Below are positions 25,328 to 32,498 of a DNA stretch of 35,599 nt, one piece after another. Origin of the DNA: Bacillota bacterium (GTDB lineage Bacteria; Armatimonadota; HRBIN16); assembly GCA_023511455.1 (NCBI GenBank), contig JAIMBJ010000033.1, positions 1 to 35,599 on the forward strand, in the 5' to 3' direction. Position 1 is the first letter of the stretch. Each line of letters starts with the position of its first letter. The translations under genes were made by a program, and so were the position numbers. The notes beneath the pieces are model-generated. The model did not search any database. It was not told where the DNA came from and worked only from the letters and a program-made list of their open reading frames with translations.

Positions 25328-25526
25328 CTCCTGTGCCTCCGCAGGTTTTCATTGTACTTCACTTAGATACCGCGGCTGCGTTTGCCTGCGTTGTATCGGG
25401 CAAAGGTTGACAGGAGGCAGGTGTCTAAGAGTCCGAATGGGTTCCGCGCGTTCCCGTAACCTGCGGCGGGCATCGAGCGTCTTAATTGTGCATCACATCC
25501 GCCGCGGCGGAAAGCGGGAGAGCACG

Positions 25527-26147
25527 TTGGCGAATCTGGGAGCGATAGCGTTGTCGCACTCGTCCGGTACGGTGAACACAGCCGACGCCGACCACCAGGT
25601 AATCGAGCGATTCCTGGCGGGCGACGCCAGTGCGTTCGAGGAACTGTACCACCGGTACCAACCTTATGTATACAACATCGTGAACGGCATTATTCAAAAC
25701 GCCGACGACGCGCGGGATGTGACGCAGGATGTTTTCTTGCAAGTGTACGACTCATTGCCCGCCTTTCGGGGCGGTTCCGCATTCTCCACGTGGTTGTACC
25801 GGGTGGCGGTGAACGCAGCCATCACGCACGTACGCAAAGAAAAACGCCACCCTCACATCCCGCTGGACGCGCTGCGCGAGTTTCGCGCCGACATCGACGC
25901 CGAGCCGGAGCAACAGGCAACCCGCATGGAAACACAGCAGGCGGTGCAGGAGATGCTGGCGCAGCTGCCGGAGCAACAGCGGGCGGTGCTGGTGTTGCGC
26001 TATTTTCAGGAGCTGTCGTTAGAGGAGATGGCAGAGGTGCTGAACTGTTCGGTGGCGGCGGTGAAGGTTCGGTTGCATCGGGCACGCAACAGCTTTCGCC
26101 GACTGTTCCAGAAGCGACATCCTCAGGAGGATGGCGGTAACCGATGA
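25527..26147 (+). CDS. ECF-type RNA polymerase sigma factor
   Basis: A roughly 206-residue ECF sigma factor. Region 2 reads FEELYHRYQPYVYNIVNGII then ADDARDVTQDVFLQVYDSL and STWLYRVAVNAAITHVRKEK; region 4 reads LPEQQRAVLVLRYFQELSLEEM then LNCSVAAVKVRLHRARNSFR, a complete HTH. No region 1.1 or 3 is present. The start is uncertain: the TTG at 25527 follows GGGAGAG, while a longer frame to 25311 crosses the divergent UroD-like gene start. The gene overlaps the anti-sigma gene by ATGA, implying coupled translation. Promoters it controls are unknown; autoregulation is usual for the family. Confidence 0.92.
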   Translation: MANLGAIALSHSSGTVNTADADHQVIERFLAGDASAFEELYHRYQPYVYNIVNGIIQNADDARDVTQDVFLQVYDSLPAFRGGSAFSTWLYRVAVNAAITHVRKEKRHPHIPLDALREFRADIDAEPEQQATRMETQQAVQEMLAQLPEQQRAVLVLRYFQELSLEEMAEVLNCSVAAVKVRLHRARNSFRRLFQKRHPQEDGGNR

Positions 26148-26986
26148 AGTGTGCGCTGATTCGCTGGTGGATGGAAGAATACATCGACGGGACGCTACAG
26201 GGTAGACGCCTGCAGTGGATGGAAAAACACCTGCAGGAATGCTCTGCGTGTGCGCAGGAGCTGGCGTGGCATCGCTCGCTGCGAGATGCGTTGAAGCCAG
26301 AGATTCTCTCCGCACCGCCGCAGGATATGTGGCAGGACTTCCAGCGCAGGCTCGCCGAACGCGGTCAACCCACGCGCACATTCCGCCCTGCATGGTGGCA
26401 GTGGGGTACGGCTGCCGCTGCGGCGGCGTGTGTTCTGGTGCTGGGCATTGTATGGTGGAATAGTCAGCCTTCGGTCTACGAGGCGGTAGCTCCTGTGCAG
26501 CAGTCAGATACGCAGAACGTTGCCTCGAGCGCACCACAGGCAGGGATGAAGGCGACCGAAAGAGTAGAGGCTTCAGTCCCTCCTGCGCCCGCGCTCGCGA
26601 TGGGTTCGCCTGCCGTAAGGTCGGCGGGCAAGATGCAGGCGACACCGACGAAACGCCCAGTTCCTTCGCTAGTGCATAACGCCGCGCGACCGCTGGCACA
26701 GGCGGACCGGGTAGTCCCGCTGCCTGCGCCGCAGCCTGTTGCCAGCCTGGCGTATGCGGAGGTGCGCAACGAGCAGGGTGAGCTGGTCGCTAAGGTGGTC
26801 CTGCAGACAACATACGATGAAAACGGACAACCCACAGCCGTACAGATAGAATGCGAGTCCCCAACAGCAGTGGAGGTGGAAAGTAATGAGCAACCGATGG
26901 ATAGCTCTTATCATAGCGACGACGCTCGCGGTTCCGCTGGCAGCCCAGCCCCGACAGCCGGAACCCGTCCGGGCTTATCAGATTGA
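26144..26986 (+). CDS. zinc-finger anti-sigma factor, membrane-anchored
   Basis: A 280-residue anti-sigma factor. The N-terminal ZAS zinc domain has HLQECSAC (H29, C33, C36: His-x3-Cys-x2-Cys), matching zf-HC2, which binds and holds the ECF sigma encoded just before it. One transmembrane helix spans about residues 87-105 (WGTAAAAAACVLVLGIVWW), and the Ala/Pro-rich C-terminal half should lie outside the membrane as a sensor or protease target. The gene overlaps the sigma gene by 4 nt. Its last 101 nt overlap the next gene in another frame, unusually long for a real overlap; the final ~34 residues may be dispensable. Confidence 0.9.
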   Translation: MKCALIRWWMEEYIDGTLQGRRLQWMEKHLQECSACAQELAWHRSLRDALKPEILSAPPQDMWQDFQRRLAERGQPTRTFRPAWWQWGTAAAAAACVLVLGIVWWNSQPSVYEAVAPVQQSDTQNVASSAPQAGMKATERVEASVPPAPALAMGSPAVRSAGKMQATPTKRPVPSLVHNAARPLAQADRVVPLPAPQPVASLAYAEVRNEQGELVAKVVLQTTYDENGQPTAVQIECESPTAVEVESNEQPMDSSYHSDDARGSAGSPAPTAGTRPGLSD

Positions 26987-27755
26987 AGCGGTCAACCGCG
27001 ATGTGCGTGAGATTCTGGATGACCTGTTCCAGAAGGCGGGCAAGCAGTATGTGATCGAGCCGGGCGTGCAGGGAACCGTCACCCTGCGCATCGCCACCGA
27101 CTCGTTTGAGGAGGCGCTGAACCGCGTGCTGCAGAGCGCAGGTCTGGTCTGCCAGGTGGAACGGTCGCAGGCGCTACAGGGACGTCTGGTGGAGACCTAC
27201 GTGGTGCGCGCGCGTCCGGGAATGCAAGCCATCGCCCCGCTGATGATGCAGGCACCGGTGGACGTGCTGTCGCGACCGGTGAACCTGGTAGCCAGCACTA
27301 GGCTGCGCAACGTGCTGACCATGCTCTCGCAACAGACGGGCGTGCCGATTGTGGCGGCGCGTGAGGTGCCCGACCTGGAGGTAACCCGGCTGGTCTTGAG
27401 CAACGTCACGCTGGGCTACGCGCTCAACGTCATTGCGCAGGCGACGCAAACCCAGTACCAGTTCCAGCCGGATGGCTCGATTCTGCTGGTTCCCGCGCCG
27501 CGCATACAGGTGAAGGGTATGCCCGGCGCGACAGGCGCACGGCAATTCGTGGACCCGTCGACGCAGCGCATGGCAGGCATAGCCAATCGGATGATGAATA
27601 TGCCGCCCTCTGCAGCCGCCAAACAGTTGGGTTCGCCCACGCCGCCGCCTGTCCTGAAATGTTCCTGCGGAGCGGAGCTGCTCCCGTACTGGAACTACTG
27701 CCCGATGTGCGGCAAAAAAATCGACAAATCGCGCCCGGTACCCCCAAAGAGGTAG
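26886..27755 (+). CDS. secreted double-STN domain protein with C-terminal zinc ribbon
   Basis: A 289-residue exported protein. The signal peptide is SNRWIALIIATTLAVPLAAQ. Two secretin/TonB short N-terminal (STN)-like units follow: about 31-85 (VNRDVREILDDLFQKAGKQY) and about 131-206 (STRLRNVLTMLSQQTGVPIV then LGYALNVIAQATQTQYQF). After a low-complexity linker comes a zinc-ribbon, CSCGAELLPYWNYCPMCGKK (about 259-278), rare on a secreted protein. STN domains occur in secretins and TonB receptors that signal to anti-sigma factors, so with the two preceding genes this suggests an envelope-sensing unit, though no secretin barrel is present. The ATG at 26886 follows GGAGGTGGAAAGTA. Overlap with the anti-sigma gene is 101 nt. 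Confidence 0.82.
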   Translation: MSNRWIALIIATTLAVPLAAQPRQPEPVRAYQIEAVNRDVREILDDLFQKAGKQYVIEPGVQGTVTLRIATDSFEEALNRVLQSAGLVCQVERSQALQGRLVETYVVRARPGMQAIAPLMMQAPVDVLSRPVNLVASTRLRNVLTMLSQQTGVPIVAAREVPDLEVTRLVLSNVTLGYALNVIAQATQTQYQFQPDGSILLVPAPRIQVKGMPGATGARQFVDPSTQRMAGIANRMMNMPPSAAAKQLGSPTPPPVLKCSCGAELLPYWNYCPMCGKKIDKSRPVPPKR

Positions 27756-27939
27756 GGGCAGACCTTGTGTCTGCCCGATAACCCACCCTGGTCCGCCCGA
27801 TTCATTGTCCAATAGATCTTGGGCAACCACAAGGGTCGCCCTGCCAAATGGGGGGCAACCACAAGGGTTGCCCCTACCGCGCCGTCGGGATGAATCATGG
27901 AATGGGGCAACCTGTAGGGGCAGACCCCCGTGTCTGCCC
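27756..27939. repeat. cluster of short hairpin repeats (GGGCAGAC / GGGCAACC types)
   Basis: Three or four palindromes lie in the 391-bp gap after the STN gene. GGGCAGAC/GTCTGCCC pairs at 27756-27776 and 27918-27939, and GGGGCAACC/GGTTGCCCC at 27852-27874; an imperfect one lies near 27821-27840. Stems are 8-9 bp. The first begins directly after the stop codon but has no T-run, so it is a weak terminator candidate. These resemble dispersed palindromes of several bacterial genomes. Confidence 0.7.
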
Positions 27940-27952
27940 ACAACGTGCGGTA

Positions 27953-27984
27953 GCATCCCCCTCGTCGCGGTAGCCCCATGCGCC
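27953..27984 (-). repeat. RHS core remnant (module F)
   Basis: A 32-bp stretch matches 32363-32394 inside RHS module C at 30 of 32 positions. In the right minus frame it encodes the RHS core segment AWGYRDEG. No RHS coding sequence continues on either side, so it is an isolated scrap marking the left end of the array. Between 27985 and 28146 I see no gene I can support. Confidence 0.65.
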
Positions 27985-28146
27985 ACTGTAAACACAAGCG
28001 ATCCCCGAGGGCCAGTTTCCTGCCGAGACCCTTGTTTGCGCGCGGAGCCAAAGAGGTCAAAGCCGCGGCGTATGTGTTTTTCGAGTTCCTGCCGGGTCAT
28101 GTCAGCAAATGTCCAGCCCCTCACGATAACGAGTGACTGGCACTGG

Positions 28147-28953
28147 CTACTCTGTTAGAGACGACGAGTCGTTTGGTTTCACGGTTTCAGTGGTACCGAT
28201 GCTATCCCACAAACGCAGCGCTGCTTTCTCCCCCTCCGATTTTGTGCCATAAAAAGCGTAAGCCTTCACCGACGACTTTCCGAAACAGATGGACTGGTAT
28301 ATTGGAGGAGGGGAAAACACTGCCCAGCGATAGATTTTTGCACCTCTGGGCCGCACCGAAACAGTTACAAGGTAAAGGTTATCTGGGAGAGGTGGAGACC
28401 ACCCCTGGACCTCTTGCAGGCGAGGGGAGAGCAACCCCACGTTAGCCCCGTAAATATCGCCATGCCTACGCAGAAGAACTAAAGAGACTTCTCGTGATGA
28501 GGATCTTACAAAAGTTCGGGAAAGAGAGAAAAACGGAGTCGGTATCCAAAAAGCAGCCGCTGGGTTGGCGTCCCATATTACAGCAAGTGCGTAGCCCCGA
28601 AGGTTCTTGCCTGCGGCTGTGCGCAGCTCGTAAGCTTGAATCAACACTGGCAACGCTCTTGCTTGGGGAACTAGAGGTTGTGCGAGATCCCCACTTGACA
28701 GTGGAAGAAGAACATACCAGTACAGAGGCTGGGAACTGCTTCTGGGCTCGTCCGTGAGCTGAGCGTGCCTTTCAGAGGTGCTGGGAGACTGACCGGGCGC
28801 CCCGAAACGGCTACCGACATCGGTGTCCATCGCTATGACTTCGCCAACCTGAGATACGTACCGCCACGACGACAGCAGAAAGGCAAACCCAAACCACGAT
28901 GCAATTGCAGCGTAGAGCCTGGCTTTTGGGGACAGTATGGGTTTGCGTGCCAT
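28147..28953 (-). CDS. membrane-anchored unknown protein, candidate immunity gene of module E
   Basis: A 268-residue protein of no family I recognise. An N-terminal hydrophobic helix lies at about residues 12-32 (AIASWFGFAFLLSSW), so the bulk is probably exported and anchored. The rest includes YWYVLLPLSSGDLAQPLVPQ and DNLYLVTVSVRPRGAKIYRW, consistent with a beta-rich domain, and two Cys-poor segments with many Ser. The ATG follows GGAGGTCGCAC. It lies 62 bp after the tail of the RHS tip module E, with a perfect 11-bp hairpin between them. Its position fits a cognate immunity gene, but nothing proves it. Confidence 0.6.
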   Translation of the reverse strand: MARKPILSPKARLYAAIASWFGFAFLLSSWRYVSQVGEVIAMDTDVGSRFGAPGQSPSTSERHAQLTDEPRSSSQPLYWYVLLPLSSGDLAQPLVPQARALPVLIQAYELRTAAGKNLRGYALAVIWDANPAAAFWIPTPFFSLSRTFVRSSSREVSLVLLRRHGDIYGANVGLLSPRLQEVQGWSPPLPDNLYLVTVSVRPRGAKIYRWAVFSPPPIYQSICFGKSSVKAYAFYGTKSEGEKAALRLWDSIGTTETVKPNDSSSLTE

Positions 28954-28980
28954 GTGCGACCTCCGTGTGTTTTTAAGGTG

Positions 28981-29006
28981 AGCAGCGATGCTCAGGCATC
29001 GCTGCT
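28981..29006. promoter_or_regulatory. perfect 11-bp hairpin between RHS module E and its downstream gene
   Basis: AGCAGCGATGC and GCATCGCTGCT pair perfectly around a TCAG loop. No T-run follows on either strand, so a simple intrinsic terminator is unlikely; attenuation, RNA processing or a protein site are possible. It precedes the ribosome site of the gene starting at 28953. Confidence 0.6.
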
Positions 29007-29015
29007 ATCGCGTGC

Positions 29016-29765
29016 TCACTGAGTCCGGTCAGGCGGGCGATTATCGCCCTCGTTGTGCCATGCCTCCCTAACCTTTTGCACTAACTTACGCAGTCCGTTT
29101 ATCAAGCGGACCGTAGGAGGCAATGTCTTCTCGATAGGGGCTTCAACATAGCGTTTCTTGGCTTCTTTTGCGACCTTCTCTTGCAGGTCTTTCAGATACC
29201 CGCCATCTACAGTGCAGTCGTGCTCTGGGTTATCGCCCGAGTAGCAAGAGTCCCTGCGTCGCTTACCCTGAGCGCGTGCTCGGTCTATCTCTTGGCTCCA
29301 TTCATACATACCCCAAACCGTGAGAGCAGCCCCCACAACTGCAGCTGCGATAGCAACCCAACACCTCCCACTCGGATCCACATGATTAACCGGCTCATGC
29401 TCGCAATATAGATACGGATGCTCACTCAGCACCGCATCCCGCGAGATGAACCGCCCCACCTGCGGGTCGTAATAGCGTGCCCCGACGTGCAACAACCCCG
29501 CATCGCCGTCATCGCGGTAGCCCCATGCCCCCGCAAAGCGATAGGGGTTACAGCTGCTGACCCACTGCGCTGCCGTGTTGCCAAACGCCTCGGTTGTCAA
29601 CGTGCTGGTCAGTGCCTGAAGGCTGTCCACCGTCGCCCGCGTGGTGCCTAACCCGTCTGGCAGCACCACCTCCCCGTTGCGGGCAACCAGAGCGTTGCCG
29701 TAACTGTAGACGCCAGTGACCGCGCCGCCCCGACGTTCCACTATTATCGTATCACCGTCAGGCAC
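29016..29765 (-). CDS. RHS tip module E: truncated RHS core with variable C-terminal tail
   Basis: An RHS repeat-associated core end without the upstream RHS repeats. The core reads YSYGNALVARNGEVVLPDGL then NPYRFAGAWGYRDDGDAGLL, HVGARYYDPQVGRFISRDAV and YLYCEHEPVNHVDPSGR. After the DPSG junction (about 29360) is a variable tail of about 115 residues with a hydrophobic helix (WVAIAAAVVGAALTVWGMY) and a charged helical end with four Cys-free blocks and two Cys near SCYSGDNPEHDC. Homology to RHS begins inside the last codons of the upstream gene, so no proper start or repeats exist and the module is probably silent unless recombined. The 134 bp at 29368-29501 are nearly identical to 35466-35599. 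Confidence 0.85.
   Translation of the reverse strand: MPDGDTIIVERRGGAVTGVYSYGNALVARNGEVVLPDGLGTTRATVDSLQALTSTLTTEAFGNTAAQWVSSCNPYRFAGAWGYRDDGDAGLLHVGARYYDPQVGRFISRDAVLSEHPYLYCEHEPVNHVDPSGRCWVAIAAAVVGAALTVWGMYEWSQEIDRARAQGKRRRDSCYSGDNPEHDCTVDGGYLKDLQEKVAKEAKKRYVEAPIEKTLPPTVRLINGLRKLVQKVREAWHNEGDNRPPDRTQ
29368..29501 (-). repeat. near-identical RHS core block, copy in module E
   Basis: About 134 bp matching 35466-35599 with roughly three mismatches. It covers the core from AGLLHVGARYY to VNHVDPSG. Module B holds the shorter 3' part (34085-34163). Such identity between otherwise different modules gives substrates for homologous recombination that would swap tails. Confidence 0.88.
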
Positions 29766-30712
29766 CTGTTGACAAGTGGCGTGATCATCTCGCCAATATG
29801 GCCCTCTGAAATACCCCCACTCTCAGACCGTAGTAGCTTACGGATGTCCATGCGCTGGATGAATAATCCTTCTAGCGGCTTCTGCCCGGATACTACCTGT
29901 CCTTTGGCATCAAAACGAAATGAATGCCGCCTGCCATCGGCAAAAAAGATGGTACACTGCGCTCCCCTTCTAGGGATAGCCCCTGGCAAAAAAGCTGCTG
30001 CGAACCCCGACCTGCGGGATTGGTCGTCTTTTCGGAAACGGTACGCTACCGGTGAAGGAGTGATGGTGTAACCAACGACCTCGCCATCCGTCCCCCAATC
30101 GTGTCTCATACCAAACCAAATAAGACTCTCGATAGCCACAGTCTGCCTCACCTCTTTCCCTTGCAGCCGGAACCACGGTCCGTGCTTATGCCAGTGATTG
30201 CTATAGAGTAGCGGAGGCACTCCTAAAGCAACGTCATAAGGACTGGCAGTAACGATCACTTGTTCCGTATTTATGCCATCTATTATGTTCACAGCCAGCT
30301 TTTTTTCTCTACTTGTCTCTTGCCCCGCCTTCACACCAACTATCATGCGAAAGGCTTTGTCGGGTACCTCGGTGTCCTCCAGTGGCATCCAGTGGTAGTA
30401 CACAAAGATAATCCTCTTTTGCGCAATTTGGGGGATAGGCATTGTGGACGAAAGAGAGCGATTCAAGTATATCCAAACGGAGAACCCTCCTGCTGTGTCT
30501 TGGGAAGACCGATGGCGTGGAACCATTGCCCTGAGCACGGCATTGCTTAAAGATGACAACTGGGTAGTGCCTAGTCTCGAACTAATAGCAGGCGAATCAT
30601 CCGCAAGCCACGCCCGAAGAATGCGAAACTTTTCTGTGACGCGAGCGGTGAAGAAACATACGACAATGACACCCAATAACACCAAGATGACCAGAATGAC
30701 ACGTTTGACCAT
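29744..30712 (-). CDS. membrane-anchored unknown protein, candidate immunity gene of module D
   Basis: A roughly 322-residue protein without a family I recognise. It starts MVKRVILVILVLLGVIVVCF, one N-terminal transmembrane helix, followed by a large probably external domain with SGFAAAFLPGAIPRRGAQC and a C-terminal beta-rich portion. The ATG at 30712 has GGAGG 5 nt upstream; an earlier in-frame start at 30787 would run into the tail of the preceding module and lacks a ribosome site. It follows the tail of RHS module D by 53 bp, and its 3' end overlaps the RHS core of module E by about 20 bp. A role in immunity is inferred only from position and membrane anchoring. Confidence 0.6.
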   Translation of the reverse strand: MVKRVILVILVLLGVIVVCFFTARVTEKFRILRAWLADDSPAISSRLGTTQLSSLSNAVLRAMVPRHRSSQDTAGGFSVWIYLNRSLSSTMPIPQIAQKRIIFVYYHWMPLEDTEVPDKAFRMIVGVKAGQETSREKKLAVNIIDGINTEQVIVTASPYDVALGVPPLLYSNHWHKHGPWFRLQGKEVRQTVAIESLIWFGMRHDWGTDGEVVGYTITPSPVAYRFRKDDQSRRSGFAAAFLPGAIPRRGAQCTIFFADGRRHSFRFDAKGQVVSGQKPLEGLFIQRMDIRKLLRSESGGISEGHIGEMITPLVNRCLTVIR

Positions 30713-30765
30713 CACTACCTCCACCTCCTCTGGGGCTACGCGATGTTTCTCCCGAGCCCTTTTCG

Positions 30766-31247
30766 TTACTGGTAAACTATATCCCACGAGCGGCGTGCAA
30801 GGTCACGGATGTTCGCAACATCCCCTGGGGATATTCTGTTCATCAATTCGTCTGCGGGCCCCCAATCATCAAGACCTCTTCCCAGCTTCCAATCACGGTA
30901 GGTCATGAGCATATTTTGCCTCGTCTCGGCGTCGAGAAGACTGTTCCGTATATCAACAGCCAAGTGCACTACCGCAGGGACTATCAAAACACCATACACT
31001 ATTTTCTTTGCGACATCGCCATATTCGTAGGCGAAGTCTTTGGCTGACTTCCAAGCGTCTTCCACCCACTTTGGTCAATACCCACTTGGGTCTACCGCGT
31101 TGACCGGGTCATCCTCGCAATACAGATACCGGTTCAACGATAGCGGGCGATAGACATCCCCCAACCACTTGTCCGCGCTCGTCCACCAACCCACCGCTGG
31201 CTCATGGTGGCGTGCCCCGACGTGCAGCAGCCCCGCATCGCCGTCAT
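30766..31247 (-). pseudogene. RHS tip module D, interrupted by an in-frame TGA at the core/tail junction
   Basis: RHS core DGDAGLLHVGARHHEPAVGW, TSADKWLGDVYRPLSLNRYL and YCEDDPVNAVDPSGY runs from 31247 to a TGA at 31075-31077. The same frame then continues as PKWVEDAWKSAKDFAYEYG through a hydrophobic helix (IVYGVLIVPAVVHLAVDI) to a stop at 30766. A single change (TGA for TGG) would restore one reading frame of about 160 residues. The core homology begins at the stop codon of the upstream ankyrin gene. An alternative is that the tail is translated alone from GTG 31065, but no good ribosome site is seen. Confidence 0.75.
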
Positions 31248-31852
31248 TTCTTCCCCTGCGTACCAAGCGCCTCTCTCAACACCTGTTCTATCTGCTGGTA
31301 TTGCTGCCCCTCCTTACTTTTTACAAAGTGGAATGCATCAAAGCCGCGCTGGTCTCTCAAGGTGGGGTCTGCCCTGTAAGCAAGTAGTAATTGCACCATC
31401 TCTACCCTACCATCCCGGCTTGCAATCATCAGAGGCGTCACACCACTGCGGTTGGCGCGATTCACATCTGCACGGTTTTCCAGTAAGATGCGGGCAACCG
31501 CCAGGTGCCCTCCCTCTACTGCGACAAACAATGGGGTTTCTCCATTGCTTCTTGGTAGATTGACGTCAGCACCAGCGCTAAGCAAACTGAGAACAATCAA
31601 AGGATGACCAGCACGGGCTGCCAAAGTCAAAGGGGTGTCTCCATTCGGTAAACGGTAATTCGGAGAAGCTCCCAAGCGCAGCATCGTCTCCGCTGTATTG
31701 AGGTCGCCGCTAACCGCTGCGACACACAGGTAGTGGTTGATGCCGTAGCGCCATGCCCAATACATCAGCACCACAAATAACAGCAGGTTTGCTACAGCAA
31801 AGATCGTTCCGCAACCACCTGTGGTCATCCAAGCGCGTGGATGTCTTCCCAT
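31244..31852 (-). CDS. transmembrane ankyrin-repeat protein, candidate immunity gene of module C
   Basis: A 202-residue protein with an N-terminal membrane helix (GTIFAVANLLLFVVLMYWAW, about residues 14-33) and about five ankyrin repeats: LCVAAVSGDLNTAETMLRLG, NGDTPLTLAARAGHPLIVLS, NGETPLFVAVEGGHLAVARI and SGVTPLMIASRDGRVEMVQL are four of them, and FDAFHFVKSKEG begins a last partial one. Ankyrin repeats bind other proteins, which suits neutralising a toxin tail near the membrane. It starts 24 bp after the tail of RHS module C, and its TGA stop touches the first bases of the RHS core of module D. Ankyrin fold and membrane helix are clear; the immunity role is inference. Confidence 0.8.
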   Translation of the reverse strand: MGRHPRAWMTTGGCGTIFAVANLLLFVVLMYWAWRYGINHYLCVAAVSGDLNTAETMLRLGASPNYRLPNGDTPLTLAARAGHPLIVLSLLSAGADVNLPRSNGETPLFVAVEGGHLAVARILLENRADVNRANRSGVTPLMIASRDGRVEMVQLLLAYRADPTLRDQRGFDAFHFVKSKEGQQYQQIEQVLREALGTQGKK

Positions 31853-31876
31853 ACGACCGCTGTCGCCTCTCTTTCC

Positions 31877-32450
31877 TTACCGGGATGGTCGGACCTTATA
31901 GATCCGCTCGGCCACGTCGCCCACCGCTTGCCCGACATTCCTCATGGCGTCTCGAATGTGCTGATTGCGAACCCTGTTGATGAGGTCCCAATCCACTTTA
32001 TCTGGGTCTTTTGGCTTCCAGTCTTCAAGCATGTCTCGCATCCGATTGGAGGTGTCCCAGTCCACATAAACAATGTAAATCTCCTCAGAAAGTTTGATGC
32101 CGATGAGAGTCCCTGCCACTACGCCGATGCCCTTGCCAACGTTGGACGCATGTTCTTTTGTCCACTCCCATGCCGTTTTCGCCCAGTCTTTGACCCACTG
32201 GGGATATTCCCGCTCGGATCCACGTGGTTGACCAGGTCATCCTCGCAATACAGATACCGGTTCAGCGACAGCGGCTGATACAGGTTGCCCAACCACTTGT
32301 CCGCGCTCGTCCACCGACCTACCGCTAGCTCATAGTAGCGCGCCCCGATATATAGCAGCCCCGCATCCCCATCGTCGCGGTAACCCCATGCGCCCGCAAA
32401 GCGATAGGGGTTGGAACTGTTGCCCCACTGCGCTACCGGGTTACCGATAG
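31877..32450 (-). pseudogene. RHS tip module C, frameshifted at the core/tail junction
   Basis: Minus frame from about 32450 encodes RHS core: SNPYRFAGAWGYRDDGDAGL, LYIGARYYELAVGRWTSADK and YLYCEDDLVNHVDPSGN, reaching DPSG at 32209-32220. The following tail is readable only in another frame: YPQWVKDWAKTAWEWTKEHA, then SNVGKGIGVVAGTLIGIKLS and a charged end, stopping at 31877. Loss of one base near 32200-32209 would explain this. The core belongs to the same subtype as module D (SADKWLG), unlike A, B and E (SRDAVLSEHP). As it stands only the tail could be translated alone, without its core. Confidence 0.78.
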
Positions 32451-32498
32451 ACGCAGGCTTGCTGCAGCACGCGCCAATTTTCTCTGTGGCGTCCGAGC

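Noticed and set aside
27174-28124. 316-codon minus-strand frame across the STN gene 3' half, hairpins and RHS scrap
   Set aside because: It spans unrelated elements, and the RHS homology in it lies in another frame.
31075-31077. TGA in RHS module D read as selenocysteine
   Set aside because: No downstream selenocysteine-insertion hairpin was recognised, the aligned residue is best explained as Trp, and module C has a different lesion at the same place.
32200-32209. Programmed frameshift at the module C junction
   Set aside because: No classical slippery heptamer with downstream structure is apparent, and the module lacks its own start, so a simple mutation is more likely.
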